Assembly: GCF_900460245.1 (NCBI RefSeq)
Contig: NZ_UHIP01000002.1
Span: 1,364,001-1,428,000, forward strand
Length of the DNA: 64,000 nucleotides
Direction of reading: 5' to 3'
DNA from: Vibrio fluvialis
Lineage (GTDB): Bacteria; Pseudomonadota; Gammaproteobacteria; Enterobacterales; Vibrionaceae
Shown here: positions 1-8,731 of the stretch, piece by piece
How the letters are laid out: the number at the start of each line of letters is the position of its first letter
How positions within the stretch are numbered: position 1 is the first letter of the stretch
Translations under genes and position numbers: made by a program
Notes under the pieces: model-generated
The model's database searches: none
Told to the model about the DNA's origin: nothing
The model's input: the letters and a program-made list of their open reading frames with translations, nothing else

Positions 1-620
1 CGGCACGTCATCAATCTGGCGAACGGGTGACGCGCGTTTATCTCGATGCGCAGTGCCAAGCGGTGATGAGCGCTGTTCGTATTGAACGTTTGAGTCAGCA
101 GTGTCAGCGCGCGGGGATTGAGATTATTCAAGGCAATGTCCTGGCACAAAACGGCTGGTCACTGACCGAACTGAGCTTACTGTTTCGCACCATTCAAGGT
201 TTTGAAATTATCGAACATCACGATGCGTGGCTCACGCTGTATGGCGACAGCCTGGATCCGGCGATCTGGGAGCGTGTGGAGTGGGCCAGAACCATCACTC
301 ATGAGCAGTATGAACACGCGAAAGCCCGGCAACAGGACTTTCAGCAACAGGTGCTGACACACCTGAAACAACAACGTTGCCTGTGGGCAATGCCGACCAC
401 GCCATCGGGTCCGCCATCACTGACGATGCCGGCTGATGAACTGGCGGTCTATCGCTCACAGTTGATGGGACTGACCAGCATTGCAGGACTGTCGGGATTA
501 CCGCAACTCCATCTGCCTATGGAAGAATTATTAGAAGGCCCGTGCGGTATCTCACTGATGGGCTTGCCTCATCAGGAAGAGACTCTGTTCGTAACGGGTG
601 AAGCCGTCTACAACGGCTAA
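1..620 (+). CDS. Amidase signature family protein, C-terminal part (5' end outside window)
   Basis: The reading frame is open from the window edge, so this is the 3' end of a longer gene. A GTG at 27 is internal, not a start. The translation resembles the C-terminal third of amidase-signature enzymes: a helical stretch, then MPTTPSGPP, then SIAGLSGLPQLHLPM and GPCGISLMGLP, where the family shapes the acyl pocket. The Ser-Ser-Lys catalytic core would be upstream and cannot be seen. In Klebsiella an AtzE-like amidase (HpxY) is encoded next to oxamate amidohydrolase HpxW, and the next gene here is HpxW-like, so an HpxY-type role in late purine breakdown is the best inference. It stops 17 bases before the next ATG, so the two are probably cotranscribed. 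The family is fairly sure; the substrate is not known. Confidence 0.75.
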   Translation, partial: ARHQSGERVTRVYLDAQCQAVMSAVRIERLSQQCQRAGIEIIQGNVLAQNGWSLTELSLLFRTIQGFEIIEHHDAWLTLYGDSLDPAIWERVEWARTITHEQYEHAKARQQDFQQQVLTHLKQQRCLWAMPTTPSGPPSLTMPADELAVYRSQLMGLTSIAGLSGLPQLHLPMEELLEGPCGISLMGLPHQEETLFVTGEAVYNG

Positions 621-637
621 TGTTAAGGAGAACGTGA

Positions 638-2203
638 ATGAAGCATCAAACGGCATTTACTGCCCCGCACTTTAAGGCCGCGCAAGTCGGTCAGCAAATT
701 CTCGACGCTGGCGGCACCGCCAGTGAAGCCATGGTCGCCGCCGCCGCGATGATTGCGGTGCAATACCCGCACATGAACGGCATAGGTGGTGACAGTTTTT
801 GGCTGATCGCCAAAGCTGGCCAGACACCCGTTGCCATCGATGGCTGCGGCGCCGCAGCGCTGAATGTGAACGTCGAACACTATCGCGCGCTGGGTGATGA
901 ACTGCCATTCAGCGGCGGTGAATCTGCGATTACCATGGCCGGCACCATTGCGGCTTGGCAAAAAGCGTTGGAAGTAGACGCGGGTACGCTCACGTTAACC
1001 GAGTTGCTGCAACCTGCCATTGATGCCGCCCGTGACGGTGTTGAAGTGACGCAAAGCTTAGTCAACGCCAGCGAAAAAACCTTTGAACGCCTAGCCTCAT
1101 TGCAAGCTTTTGCGCAGAACTTTCTCAAGCAAGGCAAAACGCTCAAAGTCGGCGATACCTTAGTGAATGAGGCGCTCGCCAACACATTACAAGCCTTGGC
1201 TGAACGTGGGCTAGATGATTTCTATCGTGGCGAGATAGCCGCCTCCGCGGCGAAAGAGCTGCAAGCCGCAGGCAGCCCGCTGACGTTGGACGACTTTCAT
1301 GCTCATCAGGCAAAAGTGTTGGCACCGCTCACCGTCAACACCGCAAAAGGGCGTTTATACAACTTTGGCGCGCCTACGCAAGGTGTGGCATCACTGCTGA
1401 TTCTGGCGATTTACGATCGGCTGGCGTCACAAGCGCAGAGCGAAGTCGACCATATTCATCTGCTGGTTGAAGCGACCAAACAAGCCTTCATCATTCGTGA
1501 TCGCGAAGTATGCGACGAAGAATTTTTAAGTCAGCCGCTTCAGGAGTGGCTCATTGACTCCGTCGTCGACCAATGTGCGGCCAATGTTTCCTTAAGTGAG
1601 GCGCTGCCTTGGCCGCATCAGGCCAAACCGGGCGATACCATTTGGATGGGCGCGAGCGATCAATATGGCACCATGGTGAGCTTTATTCAAAGCGTGTATT
1701 GGGAGTTCGGCTCGGGCGTGTTTTTGCCAGAAACGGGCATTTTGTGGAACATTCGCTCAAAAAGTTTCTCGCTCGATGCGCGTCACCACAATGTGTTAGC
1801 GCCGGGTAAAAAGCCGTTCCATACCTTGAATCCGGCCTATGCCGAACTCGCCGATGGTCGCCGCATGAGTTACGGCACCATGGGCGGCGAAGGCCAGCCA
1901 CAAACACAAGCGTGCCTGTTTAGTCGCTACCACTATCAAAATTTCTCACTCAGTGATGCGATTGCTGCACCGCGCTGGCTTCTTGGCCGCACATGGGGTA
2001 ACAGCACCAACAATTTACGACTTGAACAATCGCTGTATGAGCAATATGGCGATGCGTTAAAACAACGTGGCCACGATGTCACCTTTGTGGCCGATTGCAA
2101 CGAACTCATGGGACACGCTGGCGCAATCATTCTCGATACGCATGGAAAGGCGTGTGCGACCAGCGATCCTCGTAGTGATGGAACCAGTTTACTTGGAGAA
2201 TAA
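638..2203 (+). CDS. hpxW: Gamma-glutamyltransferase-like Ntn hydrolase, probable oxamate amidohydrolase
   Basis: This 521-residue protein belongs to the gamma-glutamyltranspeptidase branch of Ntn hydrolases. These are made as one chain that self-cleaves before a threonine, which then becomes the N-terminal nucleophile. The motif GDTIWMGASD places that threonine at residue 334, giving alpha and beta chains of about 333 and 188 residues. This matches the 35.5 and 20 kDa subunits I recall for Klebsiella HpxW, which converts oxamate to oxalate and ammonia. YGTMGGEGQPQTQ and the GG-rich N-terminus are also family typical. There is no signal peptide, unlike periplasmic Ggt, so it should act in the cytoplasm. 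The start ATG follows TAAGGAG at 623-629. It sits between an amidase gene and aminotransferase and allantoate hydrolase genes, which supports the purine role. Confidence 0.82.
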   Translation: MKHQTAFTAPHFKAAQVGQQILDAGGTASEAMVAAAAMIAVQYPHMNGIGGDSFWLIAKAGQTPVAIDGCGAAALNVNVEHYRALGDELPFSGGESAITMAGTIAAWQKALEVDAGTLTLTELLQPAIDAARDGVEVTQSLVNASEKTFERLASLQAFAQNFLKQGKTLKVGDTLVNEALANTLQALAERGLDDFYRGEIAASAAKELQAAGSPLTLDDFHAHQAKVLAPLTVNTAKGRLYNFGAPTQGVASLLILAIYDRLASQAQSEVDHIHLLVEATKQAFIIRDREVCDEEFLSQPLQEWLIDSVVDQCAANVSLSEALPWPHQAKPGDTIWMGASDQYGTMVSFIQSVYWEFGSGVFLPETGILWNIRSKSFSLDARHHNVLAPGKKPFHTLNPAYAELADGRRMSYGTMGGEGQPQTQACLFSRYHYQNFSLSDAIAAPRWLLGRTWGNSTNNLRLEQSLYEQYGDALKQRGHDVTFVADCNELMGHAGAIILDTHGKACATSDPRSDGTSLLGE

Positions 2204-2204
2204 C

Positions 2205-3437
2205 ATGACCGCCCAAAACGAACTTTTTGAAACCCTGAACCCACCGCAGCGTCTGCTTATGGGGCCCGGGCCAATTAATGCCTACCCACGCGTTCATCAG
2301 GCCATTTCTCAATCTCTGATTGGCCAGTACGACCCGGTCATGACCGGCTACATGAATCAGGTACAGTCCCTGTATCGTGGTGTTTTCCAGACCCAAAACC
2401 AGCAAACCATGTTGGTGGATGGCACGGCGCGTTCCGGCATTGAAGCGGTATTGGTTTCGGTGTTACAGCCCGGCGACAAGGTGCTGGTACCGGTGATTGG
2501 CCGCTTTGGTCACTTGCTGTGTGAAATTGCCCAACGTGTTGGCGCTGAAGTGAAGACCATCGATATCGAATGGGGGGAAGTGTGCCCGCCGGAAAAAGTC
2601 GAAGCGGCAATCAAAGCATTTCAACCTAAGCTGCTCGCGACCGTTCAAGGCGATACATCCACCACAATGAACCAGCCGCTCAAAGAGATGGGCGAAATCT
2701 GTCAGCGTTATGGCGTGCTGTTCTACTGTGACGCCACCGCGTCAATTGCGGGGAACGATCTTAAAGTCGACGAATGGCATCTTGATGCGGTGTCGGCTGG
2801 CTTGCAGAAATGCCTTGGCGGTCCTTCCGGTTCTGCGCCCATTACCTTAAGCGATCGCTGCGCAGCATTGATTAACCGCCGTAAACACGTCGAAGCGGGC
2901 ATTCGTGCCGACCACCACACCCAAGGTGAAGAGGCGATGATTCAGTCCAACTACTTCGATTTGGCGATGATCATGGATTACTGGGGCCCGGAACGTTTGA
3001 ACCACCATACGGAAGCGACGTCGATGCTCTATGCCGCACGTGAATGTGCGCGCCTTTTCCTTGAAGAAGGCGCAGACAAGGTGATTGCACGCCATAAACA
3101 AGCAGGGGATGCGCTGGCGGCAGGCCTTCGTGCCATGGGTTTGGAATTGTTCGGCAACCAAGCTTACAAAATGAACAACGTGGTAGGTGTCTACATTCCG
3201 GCAAATGTGAATGGTGATGCGATTCGCCTTGAGCTGCTGCAACGCTTCGGGATTGAAATTGGCACCTCGTTTGGTCCGCTGCATGGCAAAATTTGGCGCA
3301 TCGGTACCATGGGGTATAACGCTCGCCAAGAATGCGTGTTGGCAACGCTTGCGGCGCTGGAAGCGATTCTGATCAAACACAAAGCGGTGATTGTGCCGGG
3401 GCAATCGGTCATTGCAGCAATGGAATTCTATGCCTAA
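2205..3437 (+). CDS. hpxJ: Ureidoglycine-glyoxylate/pyruvate aminotransferase (class V, HpxJ/PucG-like)
   Basis: A PLP-dependent class V aminotransferase of the alanine-glyoxylate aminotransferase family, 410 residues from the ATG at 2205. That start follows GGAGAA and lies one base after the hpxW stop; a longer frame opens at 2067 inside hpxW and is unlikely. The N-terminal LLMGPGPINAYPRV is the family's substrate loop. The Schiff-base lysine is K202 in AGLQKCLGGPSG, preceded by a Asp-rich strand (FYCDATASIAG). Known relatives PucG and HpxJ transfer the amino group of (S)-ureidoglycine to an oxo acid and make oxalurate. Lying between hpxW and an allantoate amidohydrolase, this gene fits that step: the neighbour makes ureidoglycine and oxalurate later yields oxamate. 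Plain alanine-glyoxylate or serine-glyoxylate aminotransferase is the alternative. Confidence 0.83.
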   Translation: MTAQNELFETLNPPQRLLMGPGPINAYPRVHQAISQSLIGQYDPVMTGYMNQVQSLYRGVFQTQNQQTMLVDGTARSGIEAVLVSVLQPGDKVLVPVIGRFGHLLCEIAQRVGAEVKTIDIEWGEVCPPEKVEAAIKAFQPKLLATVQGDTSTTMNQPLKEMGEICQRYGVLFYCDATASIAGNDLKVDEWHLDAVSAGLQKCLGGPSGSAPITLSDRCAALINRRKHVEAGIRADHHTQGEEAMIQSNYFDLAMIMDYWGPERLNHHTEATSMLYAARECARLFLEEGADKVIARHKQAGDALAAGLRAMGLELFGNQAYKMNNVVGVYIPANVNGDAIRLELLQRFGIEIGTSFGPLHGKIWRIGTMGYNARQECVLATLAALEAILIKHKAVIVPGQSVIAAMEFYA

Positions 3438-3500
3438 TCACACCAGTAAGGTGCATACAGAACACAACGTGAGTTTGGTGAATCAACGCAAGGAGCGCTG

Positions 3501-4739
3501 ATGATTACAGCAGAAAAAAATACCATGGCGCAGCAGGCAAAAAAGCTGATGGAGCAAGCAGACGCGCTGGCTCAATTCAGCGCTGACGAGGGCGCAATTA
3601 CGCGCGCCTATCTGACGCCACAGCATCGCGCCGCCCATGACCAATTGGCGCAATGGATGCGTGAAGCAGGCCTTGAAACCTGGCAAGACAGTGTCGGCAA
3701 TCAGTGGGGGCGTAAAGTGTCCGCTAATCCATCACAACCGACGCTGATCCTCGGATCTCACAGTGACACCGTCACTAATGCAGGCAAATATGACGGCAAT
3801 TTAGGCGTTATTCTGGCCATCGAAACGCTCGCTCAACTGGCGGATGAAGCGTTTCCATTTCATATCGACGTGGTTGCGTTTGCCGATGAAGAAGGCACCC
3901 GTTTTAACACCACATTGATCGGTTCCAGCGGCGTGGCCGGATGCTTTAATCCGCAATGGCTGAACGTGAAAGATGCTGATGGCATTTCGATGGCGGAAGC
4001 GATGCGCACCTTTGGCCTTGACCCGAACCAAGCGGGCTGCGATGCACGGACAGCAAAGGAAACTCTGGCCTATCTGGAAGTGCATATTGAGCAGGGCCCG
4101 GTTTTGGAAGCGGAAAACCTGCCAGTAGGAGTGGTCACGGGCATCGCGGGCGCGAAGCGCTTTCAATGCCAAGTAAAAGGCATGGCAGGCCACGCTGGCA
4201 CCGTGCCGGTAGATTTACGCCACGATGCGTTGTGTGGCGCTGCGGAAATGATCATCGCCATCGAGAAGTTTGCGCAGCAAAATGGGATTGTTGCCACCGT
4301 TGGTAAATGTGACGTGTTGCCGGGCGCTGTCAATGTGATCCCCGGCGAAACCCGTTTTACGATTGATATTCGCAGCCTGTCTCAACCATCGCTGGAGCAG
4401 TGCACGGTTGATCTGCTGAAGCAGTTGACCGACATTGCACACAATCGCAACTTGGTTTTTCACCACGAAAACATCTACCAGGCCGAAGCGGTACTGTGCA
4501 ACGTTAAGCTTCAGCAACAATGGGCGGATGTGGTCGAAACTGTTACGCAGATCGCGCCACGTTTCCTGCCGAGTGGCGCAGGGCATGACGGGCTGGCAAT
4601 GACCAAGCTCACCGACATTGGCATGCTGTTTGTGCGCTGCGAGAAAGGGATCAGTCATAATCCGCGAGAACAAGTGATGGAAGCTGATGTGCTGACTGCG
4701 CTCAGCTGCTTTATTGAGATGGTCAAACGCTTTCGCTAA
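3501..4739 (+). CDS. hpxK: Allantoate amidohydrolase (M20 family, HpxK/AllC-like)
   Basis: A 412-residue M20/HyuC-type metal-dependent amidohydrolase. Two-metal ligands are visible: H87 in GSHSDTV, bridging D98 in YDGN, E131 after catalytic E130 in ADEEGTRF, H195 in VHIEQGP and the His in SGAGHDG near residue 385. The middle dimerisation domain (about 210-325) includes GMAGHAGTVPVDLRHD, whose residues complete the partner active site in this family. AllC/HpxK enzymes cleave allantoate to ureidoglycine, ammonia and CO2. N-carbamoyl amino acid hydrolases and ureidoglycolate hydrolases share the fold, but the adjacent ureidoglycine aminotransferase gene favours allantoate. AAGGAG lies six bases before the ATG. 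It is the last gene of the plus-strand operon and is followed by a terminator. Confidence 0.87.
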   Translation: MITAEKNTMAQQAKKLMEQADALAQFSADEGAITRAYLTPQHRAAHDQLAQWMREAGLETWQDSVGNQWGRKVSANPSQPTLILGSHSDTVTNAGKYDGNLGVILAIETLAQLADEAFPFHIDVVAFADEEGTRFNTTLIGSSGVAGCFNPQWLNVKDADGISMAEAMRTFGLDPNQAGCDARTAKETLAYLEVHIEQGPVLEAENLPVGVVTGIAGAKRFQCQVKGMAGHAGTVPVDLRHDALCGAAEMIIAIEKFAQQNGIVATVGKCDVLPGAVNVIPGETRFTIDIRSLSQPSLEQCTVDLLKQLTDIAHNRNLVFHHENIYQAEAVLCNVKLQQQWADVVETVTQIAPRFLPSGAGHDGLAMTKLTDIGMLFVRCEKGISHNPREQVMEADVLTALSCFIEMVKRFR

Positions 4740-4764
4740 CAGTTATCATCGGCCAATTAAACTA

Positions 4765-4787
4765 AAGCCCGGTTTGTAACCGGGCTT
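4765..4787 (+). terminator. Rho-independent terminator after hpxK
   Basis: AAGCCCGG, a five-to-seven base loop and CCGGGCTT form a GC-rich hairpin followed by TCTTTCTGTTT. It lies 26 bases after the hpxK stop and closes the hpxWJK operon. Confidence 0.8.
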
Positions 4788-4816
4788 CTTCTTTCTGTTT
4801 CTATAATAACTCGATG

Positions 4817-5101
4817 TCATTCATCGTTGTTAGGACGCTGTGGCGGTTTATGGTTCTTCATAAACGTATCGACTTCGGTTTCCGTCAACTGCCCATCATT
4901 GTTGGTATCCATGCTGCTGAAATCACGCTGCATGGGTCCCTGAACTTCATCTTGCGTCAATACGCCATCGCCGTTGCTATCCATATCCGAAAAGCTCGGA
5001 GGCGGCCCCATGTCCGGACGACCAGAGGGTTGATCTTGTGCCATGGTTGACGTCGACAACAAAGCGCAGCCCAGTAAGGCAAAAAGCGAAACAGATTTCA
5101 T
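4817..5101 (-). CDS. Secreted two-EF-hand calcium-binding protein
   Basis: A 94-residue protein with an N-terminal signal peptide (about residues 1-21, ending TMA-QD). Two canonical 12-residue EF-hand loops follow. Loop 1 runs D41, N43, D45, V47, T49, E52; loop 2 runs D65, N67, D69, Q71, T73, E76. All calcium-ligating positions are acidic or amide, so it should bind calcium in the periplasm or outside the cell. A proline-rich spacer precedes loop 1 and a short polar tail ends the protein. TAAGGA lies upstream of the ATG. It is convergent with the hpx operon, and nothing ties it to purine metabolism. The function is unknown; similar small EF-hand proteins are common in vibrios. Confidence 0.8.
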   Translation of the reverse strand: MKSVSLFALLGCALLSTSTMAQDQPSGRPDMGPPPSFSDMDSNGDGVLTQDEVQGPMQRDFSSMDTNNDGQLTETEVDTFMKNHKPPQRPNNDE

Positions 5102-5344
5102 GTGTTAGTCCTTAATTTATTGAAATATTTTAATGCCGTTCGTTTTATCGAACCCAGCATTGGAGCATCCAACAGAAAAAGGGTTCGTCGATTTACAATG
5201 CTTTACATTGCGGTTCAATCTGCCCCATTTGTGTCTCTAAAATAAGAAACAGCAAATAAGAATGTTTTTTATTTGTGTTAAGTGGTAATTCAAAATATAT
5301 GCACTAGTATTAATATCATCTTCCCGAACAGGAGAAGTAGGTAT

Positions 5345-5464
5345 GTGGTCACCTTGAAGTCTGTCAACTCACGACCTAAAGATCACGCTACTCGCGTACG
5401 TATGGTTTCAACATTCATGAAAAATGAACGGCACAAATTGGCAAAGTTCAATCGCCCTCATTGA
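5345..5464 (+). CDS. Possible 39-residue basic peptide
   Basis: A short frame starting at GTG 5345 with AGGAG at 5330-5334, ten bases upstream. The peptide is strongly basic (many Arg, Lys and His) and has no membrane segment. I do not recognise it. The rest of 5102-5554 holds no other gene that I can support, only AT-rich sequence that should include the promoter of the EF-hand gene (reading left) and of the small gene at 5555. Coding is supported only by the ribosome binding site and compact placement. Confidence 0.3.
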   Translation: MVTLKSVNSRPKDHATRVRMVSTFMKNERHKLAKFNRPH

Positions 5465-5554
5465 TGTTTTCGGAATGACAAGCAGTGACCATGCGTTAAC
5501 CCAAATTAACGACGTCAAACCGCTCCATAGGCGATGGAGATTGAGGCTAGAGTG

Positions 5555-5725
5555 ATGAAAAAGAAATACTCCTCTTCAAACTACAGTGAAGGCTTTCTGT
5601 TTTTCTACTTTATGCAGTTGTTACCAACCTTCATGATTGTTGCGTTGGTGGTCTTCGCATTGTTAAACCTACCGGAATTATCGCTTTCTGCGATGATTCA
5701 CCAAGTTTCCTCGGCGAGAAATTAA
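5555..5725 (+). CDS. Small single-span membrane protein
   Basis: A 56-residue frame from ATG 5555, preceded by GAGG eight bases upstream. A longer start at 5534 lacks a ribosome binding site. After a basic, serine-rich N-terminus (KKKYSSSNYS) there is one long hydrophobic segment (about residues 14-43: FLFFYFMQLLPTFMIV and onward), then a polar tail. The positive N-terminus suggests the N-terminus stays in the cytoplasm. A terminator follows at 5793. I do not recognise a family. Confidence 0.5.
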   Translation: MKKKYSSSNYSEGFLFFYFMQLLPTFMIVALVVFALLNLPELSLSAMIHQVSSARN

Positions 5726-5792
5726 GTCACTGTTCTGGTCACTTCTTTTCCCCCCCTTTAACCAGCAACCATGGTTAGTCCATAGCCGATAA

Positions 5793-5822
5793 AAAAGCCA
5801 CTTAGTTACCTAGGTGGCTTTT
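5793..5822. terminator. Bidirectional terminator
   Basis: AAAGCCACTTAG, loop TTAC, CTAGGTGGCTTT form a 12-bp stem with one G-U pair, flanked by an A-run on the left and a T-run on the right. It serves the small plus-strand gene and the convergent purine operon ending at 5843. Confidence 0.75.
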
Positions 5823-5842
5823 ACTTATGTTCGTCTTTTTAA

Positions 5843-7078
5843 TTAATTGAGTGCGGACAATGCCCGCTTAAGCTGCTGGCGCTCTTCGTCCGTCATCTGG
5901 GTTTTGTTGAGAAACGGCATATCACCGCTGTCTACGGCGCGGGCAATAATGCGAGATTTCCAGCGGTCAATGTCTTGCCAACTGTCAAACACCGCGCCAC
6001 TCGGCGCCACTTTGAATACATCATCTGTTGGCGTGGCGCTGTGACACTGGCTGCACCGCTGCTCAATGATCTGCTGCGCAATGTGTTGCTCCGCATTGAG
6101 CGAGGCCGTGACCGTCGCGCTGGCAGGCGCAGCTTCACGGGGAAGTGATTTCGCCATGTGCATCTGTTCGGTCGCTTGCCAGCTAATCACGATGGCCAGA
6201 GCAAACATCGCGGCCGCACCGGAAAACATCACGAACGGTTTTTTCTCACCGGAATGCTTGAGGTTGAAGTAGTGACGGATGTAAGCACTGATCACCAGAA
6301 TCAGCATCCCCACCAACCAGCTGTGCGCATGTTGATACACCATCGGGTAATGGTTGCTGATCATCAGGAAAATCACCGGCAGTGTGAAGTAGTTATTGTG
6401 AATCGAGCGGCGTTTGCCTTCCAGGCCGGGCGCAGGATCGACCGGTTCACCCGCAGCCACCTGCGCCACCATTTTGCGCTGACCCGGAATAATCTTATGG
6501 AAGACGTTATTGACCATAATGGAGCCAATTAATGCCCCCATATGGATGAACGCGCCGCGGCCGCTGAACAGGTGCGTAAATCCATAGAAAAACAGAGCGC
6601 CAAAGGCGATTAACGCGCCACTGAACAACAGCGTGTTGCGGCCAAGCGGAGAGCGCATCAAGCCCTCATACCCCACGACGCCAAGCAAAATACCGCCCAC
6701 ACCCACGCCAACTGCTTGCAGCGAGGTGAGTTCCATCACACGTGGGTCGACCAGATACGCTTGCGCGTTGAAGTAATACATCCAAATCAGCAATGCCGAA
6801 CCCGTCAGCCAGGTCGAATAGGCTTCCCATTTAAACCAATGCAGTTTCTCCGGCATTTTTTCCGGGCCAACCTGATATTTGGCCACTTCGTAAAAACCGC
6901 CACCGTGTACAGCCCAAAGATCGCCTTTAATACCTTTGTCTTTTTTCCATTGCGGCGGGGTTTCTAAGCTGTTGTCCAGCCAAGTGAAATAAAAGCTCGC
7001 ACCAATCCATGCGATGCCACAAATTACATGAAACCATTTGATGAATAACGCAAACCATTCGTAGAGTTGTGGCCACAT
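5843..7078 (-). CDS. puuD: Urate hydroxylase PuuD (membrane protein with C-terminal cytochrome c domain)
   Basis: A 411-residue protein with about eight transmembrane helices in the first 300 residues, of the DUF989 type (start WPQLYEWFALFIKWFHVICG). A soluble C-terminal cytochrome c domain follows. The haem-binding motif is C342-S-Q-C345-H346, with M387 (DMPF) as the likely distal ligand. PuuD replaces soluble uricase in many bacteria: it oxidises urate to 5-hydroxyisourate and passes electrons to the respiratory chain rather than making H2O2. It is the last gene of the xdhA-xdhB-xdhC-uraD-uraH-guaD-puuD series, and the next two enzymes needed, HIU hydrolase and OHCU decarboxylase, are both present upstream. 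The ATG at 7078 follows AAGGAT and lies inside the 3' end of guaD, a 55-base overlap. Confidence 0.92.
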   Translation of the reverse strand: MWPQLYEWFALFIKWFHVICGIAWIGASFYFTWLDNSLETPPQWKKDKGIKGDLWAVHGGGFYEVAKYQVGPEKMPEKLHWFKWEAYSTWLTGSALLIWMYYFNAQAYLVDPRVMELTSLQAVGVGVGGILLGVVGYEGLMRSPLGRNTLLFSGALIAFGALFFYGFTHLFSGRGAFIHMGALIGSIMVNNVFHKIIPGQRKMVAQVAAGEPVDPAPGLEGKRRSIHNNYFTLPVIFLMISNHYPMVYQHAHSWLVGMLILVISAYIRHYFNLKHSGEKKPFVMFSGAAAMFALAIVISWQATEQMHMAKSLPREAAPASATVTASLNAEQHIAQQIIEQRCSQCHSATPTDDVFKVAPSGAVFDSWQDIDRWKSRIIARAVDSGDMPFLNKTQMTDEERQQLKRALSALN

Positions 7079-8406
7079 AACAACATATCCTTTTGATAGA
7101 CTAATTTTCCATGAACGTAAGTTCTCTCGATCACTCGCTCATCGCCAAGGGTGATAAGGGCGAAAAGCTGCTCAGACAAATCCTGACAACGCAATGTGCG
7201 CTGCTTGAGCATCGGAAATGCAGTGAGATCGAGTTCGATAAAGTCGGCTTCAGTGCCGATGTTAAAATTCCCAATCAGGTGATCGAGTTCCATTGAAGCG
7301 GCGGCGCCTTGAGTGCAGAGGTAGAGCGATTCAAACGCATCCAGGCTGACGCCTTGTAACTGACAGATTTTGTAGGCATCGGCCTGATTGCGCAGCAGGC
7401 TCAAACTGGTTCCACCACCCACATCGCTGGCAATCGACACCGGAATGCCGGCGTCTTTCGCTTTGTCATACGGAAACAGCCCGCTGCCGAGAAAGAGGTT
7501 GGAAGACGGGCAGAAGGCGATGGACGCGCCGCTACTGGCCAGCGTTTGTTGTTCACGCTCGCTCAGATGAATCGCATGGCCAAACAGCGCACGGTCGCGC
7601 ACCAGATGATTACGTTCATACACCCCCAAATAATCATCATCATGCGGATAGAGCTCTTTCACCCACGCCACTTCGTTGATGTTTTCGCTCAAGTGAGTCT
7701 GAATGAAGGTGTCCGGATGCTCATCGGCCAACTGTCCGGCTTTTGCCAACTGTTGCGGCGTGCTGGTTGGCGCAAAACGCGGCGTAATTGCGTACAGGGC
7801 GCGGCCCTGATTGTGCCAGCGTTCGATCAGCGCTTTGCTGTCGCGATACGACGATTCAGGCGTGTCTTGCAGCTCGTCAGGACAGAAGCGATCCATCATC
7901 ACTTTTCCGCAAACCATGCGCGCGTCGTATTGCTCGGCCGCTTCAAAAAAGGCGTCGACCGACTGAGGATGCACCGTCGCGTAAACGCTCGCCGTTGTCG
8001 TCCCATGCGCAAACAATTGTTGCAGGAAAAATTGCGCCTGAACTTTTGCATAGTCGTAGTTGGAAAAGCGCAGTTCGGTCGGGAACGTGTAGGTGTTGAG
8101 CCAGTCGAGCAATTGTTTGCCGTAGCTGGCGATGATTTCGACTTGCGGAAAATGCACGTGTGAATCAATCATGCCGGGGATCAACAACCCACGGTGCTGG
8201 ACCACGTTGCCCTGTATCAGCAACGCTTTATTGGCCGACACAGCGAAGAACGCTTTCGCATCCCCCACATGCTGTATACGACCATGTTCAATGACTAAAA
8301 CACCGTCGTTCCAGTATTCATAGTTGTCTTTTGGTGACAATGTCACTTTAGGGAAGTGCAGAATGCTTCCCCGGTGAACTTGCCATGCTGAATTGTCTTT
8401 CACCAT
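7024..8406 (-). CDS. guaD: Guanine deaminase
   Basis: A 460-residue amidohydrolase-superfamily protein. Metal ligands are visible: H83 and H85 in IPGMIDSHVHFP, the His in TQTHLSEN, the His in GHAIHLS and the Asp in IASDVGGGTSLS. The last motif, with its glycine triplet, is typical of guanine deaminases. It converts guanine to xanthine and ammonia, feeding xanthine dehydrogenase encoded upstream. I start it at ATG 8406, just after the uraH stop (TAATATG), with CCGAGG upstream; an upstream extension to 8478 would run into uraH. The last 20 or so residues are unlike the family end and overlap the start of puuD, so translation of the two is probably coupled. Confidence 0.9.
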   Translation of the reverse strand: MVKDNSAWQVHRGSILHFPKVTLSPKDNYEYWNDGVLVIEHGRIQHVGDAKAFFAVSANKALLIQGNVVQHRGLLIPGMIDSHVHFPQVEIIASYGKQLLDWLNTYTFPTELRFSNYDYAKVQAQFFLQQLFAHGTTTASVYATVHPQSVDAFFEAAEQYDARMVCGKVMMDRFCPDELQDTPESSYRDSKALIERWHNQGRALYAITPRFAPTSTPQQLAKAGQLADEHPDTFIQTHLSENINEVAWVKELYPHDDDYLGVYERNHLVRDRALFGHAIHLSEREQQTLASSGASIAFCPSSNLFLGSGLFPYDKAKDAGIPVSIASDVGGGTSLSLLRNQADAYKICQLQGVSLDAFESLYLCTQGAAASMELDHLIGNFNIGTEADFIELDLTAFPMLKQRTLRCQDLSEQLFALITLGDERVIERTYVHGKLVYQKDMLLCGHNSTNGLRYSSNGFM

Positions 8407-8407
8407 A

Positions 8408-8731
8408 TTAACTGCCTCGGTAACTCGAGTAGGAATAAGGCGAGAGCAGCAATGGAATGTGATAGTTACGCGTTTCACCCACCGTGAAATGAACGTCGAT
8501 CATCGGGAAAAATGCCTGTCCAAATTGCGCCTCACAGTAGGGTTGTACCAAAAATCGTAGGGTGTAGTTGTGCGTATCGAGTGAGACCTCGGAAAATTTG
8601 ACTCGACCATCCTGGTCGGTTTGCGCTTCAGCAAGGCACTCAAAACTGCCCAAGCGAAACAGCTTGACGGTAATGTCTGCGGCCGGGCGGCCATTGGCCG
8701 TGTCGAGTACATGACAACTTAATTGATTCAT
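8408..8731 (-). CDS. uraH: 5-Hydroxyisourate hydrolase (transthyretin-like)
   Basis: A 107-residue transthyretin-related protein. The family marks are all here: SCHVLDTANGRPA at the N-terminus with H7, and the C-terminal tetrapeptide YRGS that closes the active site. There is no signal peptide, so the enzyme is cytoplasmic. It hydrolyses 5-hydroxyisourate, the product of PuuD, to OHCU. The start overlaps the stop of uraD as ATGA, so the two consecutive steps are translationally coupled. Confidence 0.93.
   Translation of the reverse strand: MNQLSCHVLDTANGRPAADITVKLFRLGSFECLAEAQTDQDGRVKFSEVSLDTHNYTLRFLVQPYCEAQFGQAFFPMIDVHFTVGETRNYHIPLLLSPYSYSSYRGS

Noticed and set aside
623..4673. Many long antisense reading frames opposite the hpx genes
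   Set aside because: They are shadows of strongly coding GC-rich genes; none has a ribosome binding site, a family resemblance or sensible composition.
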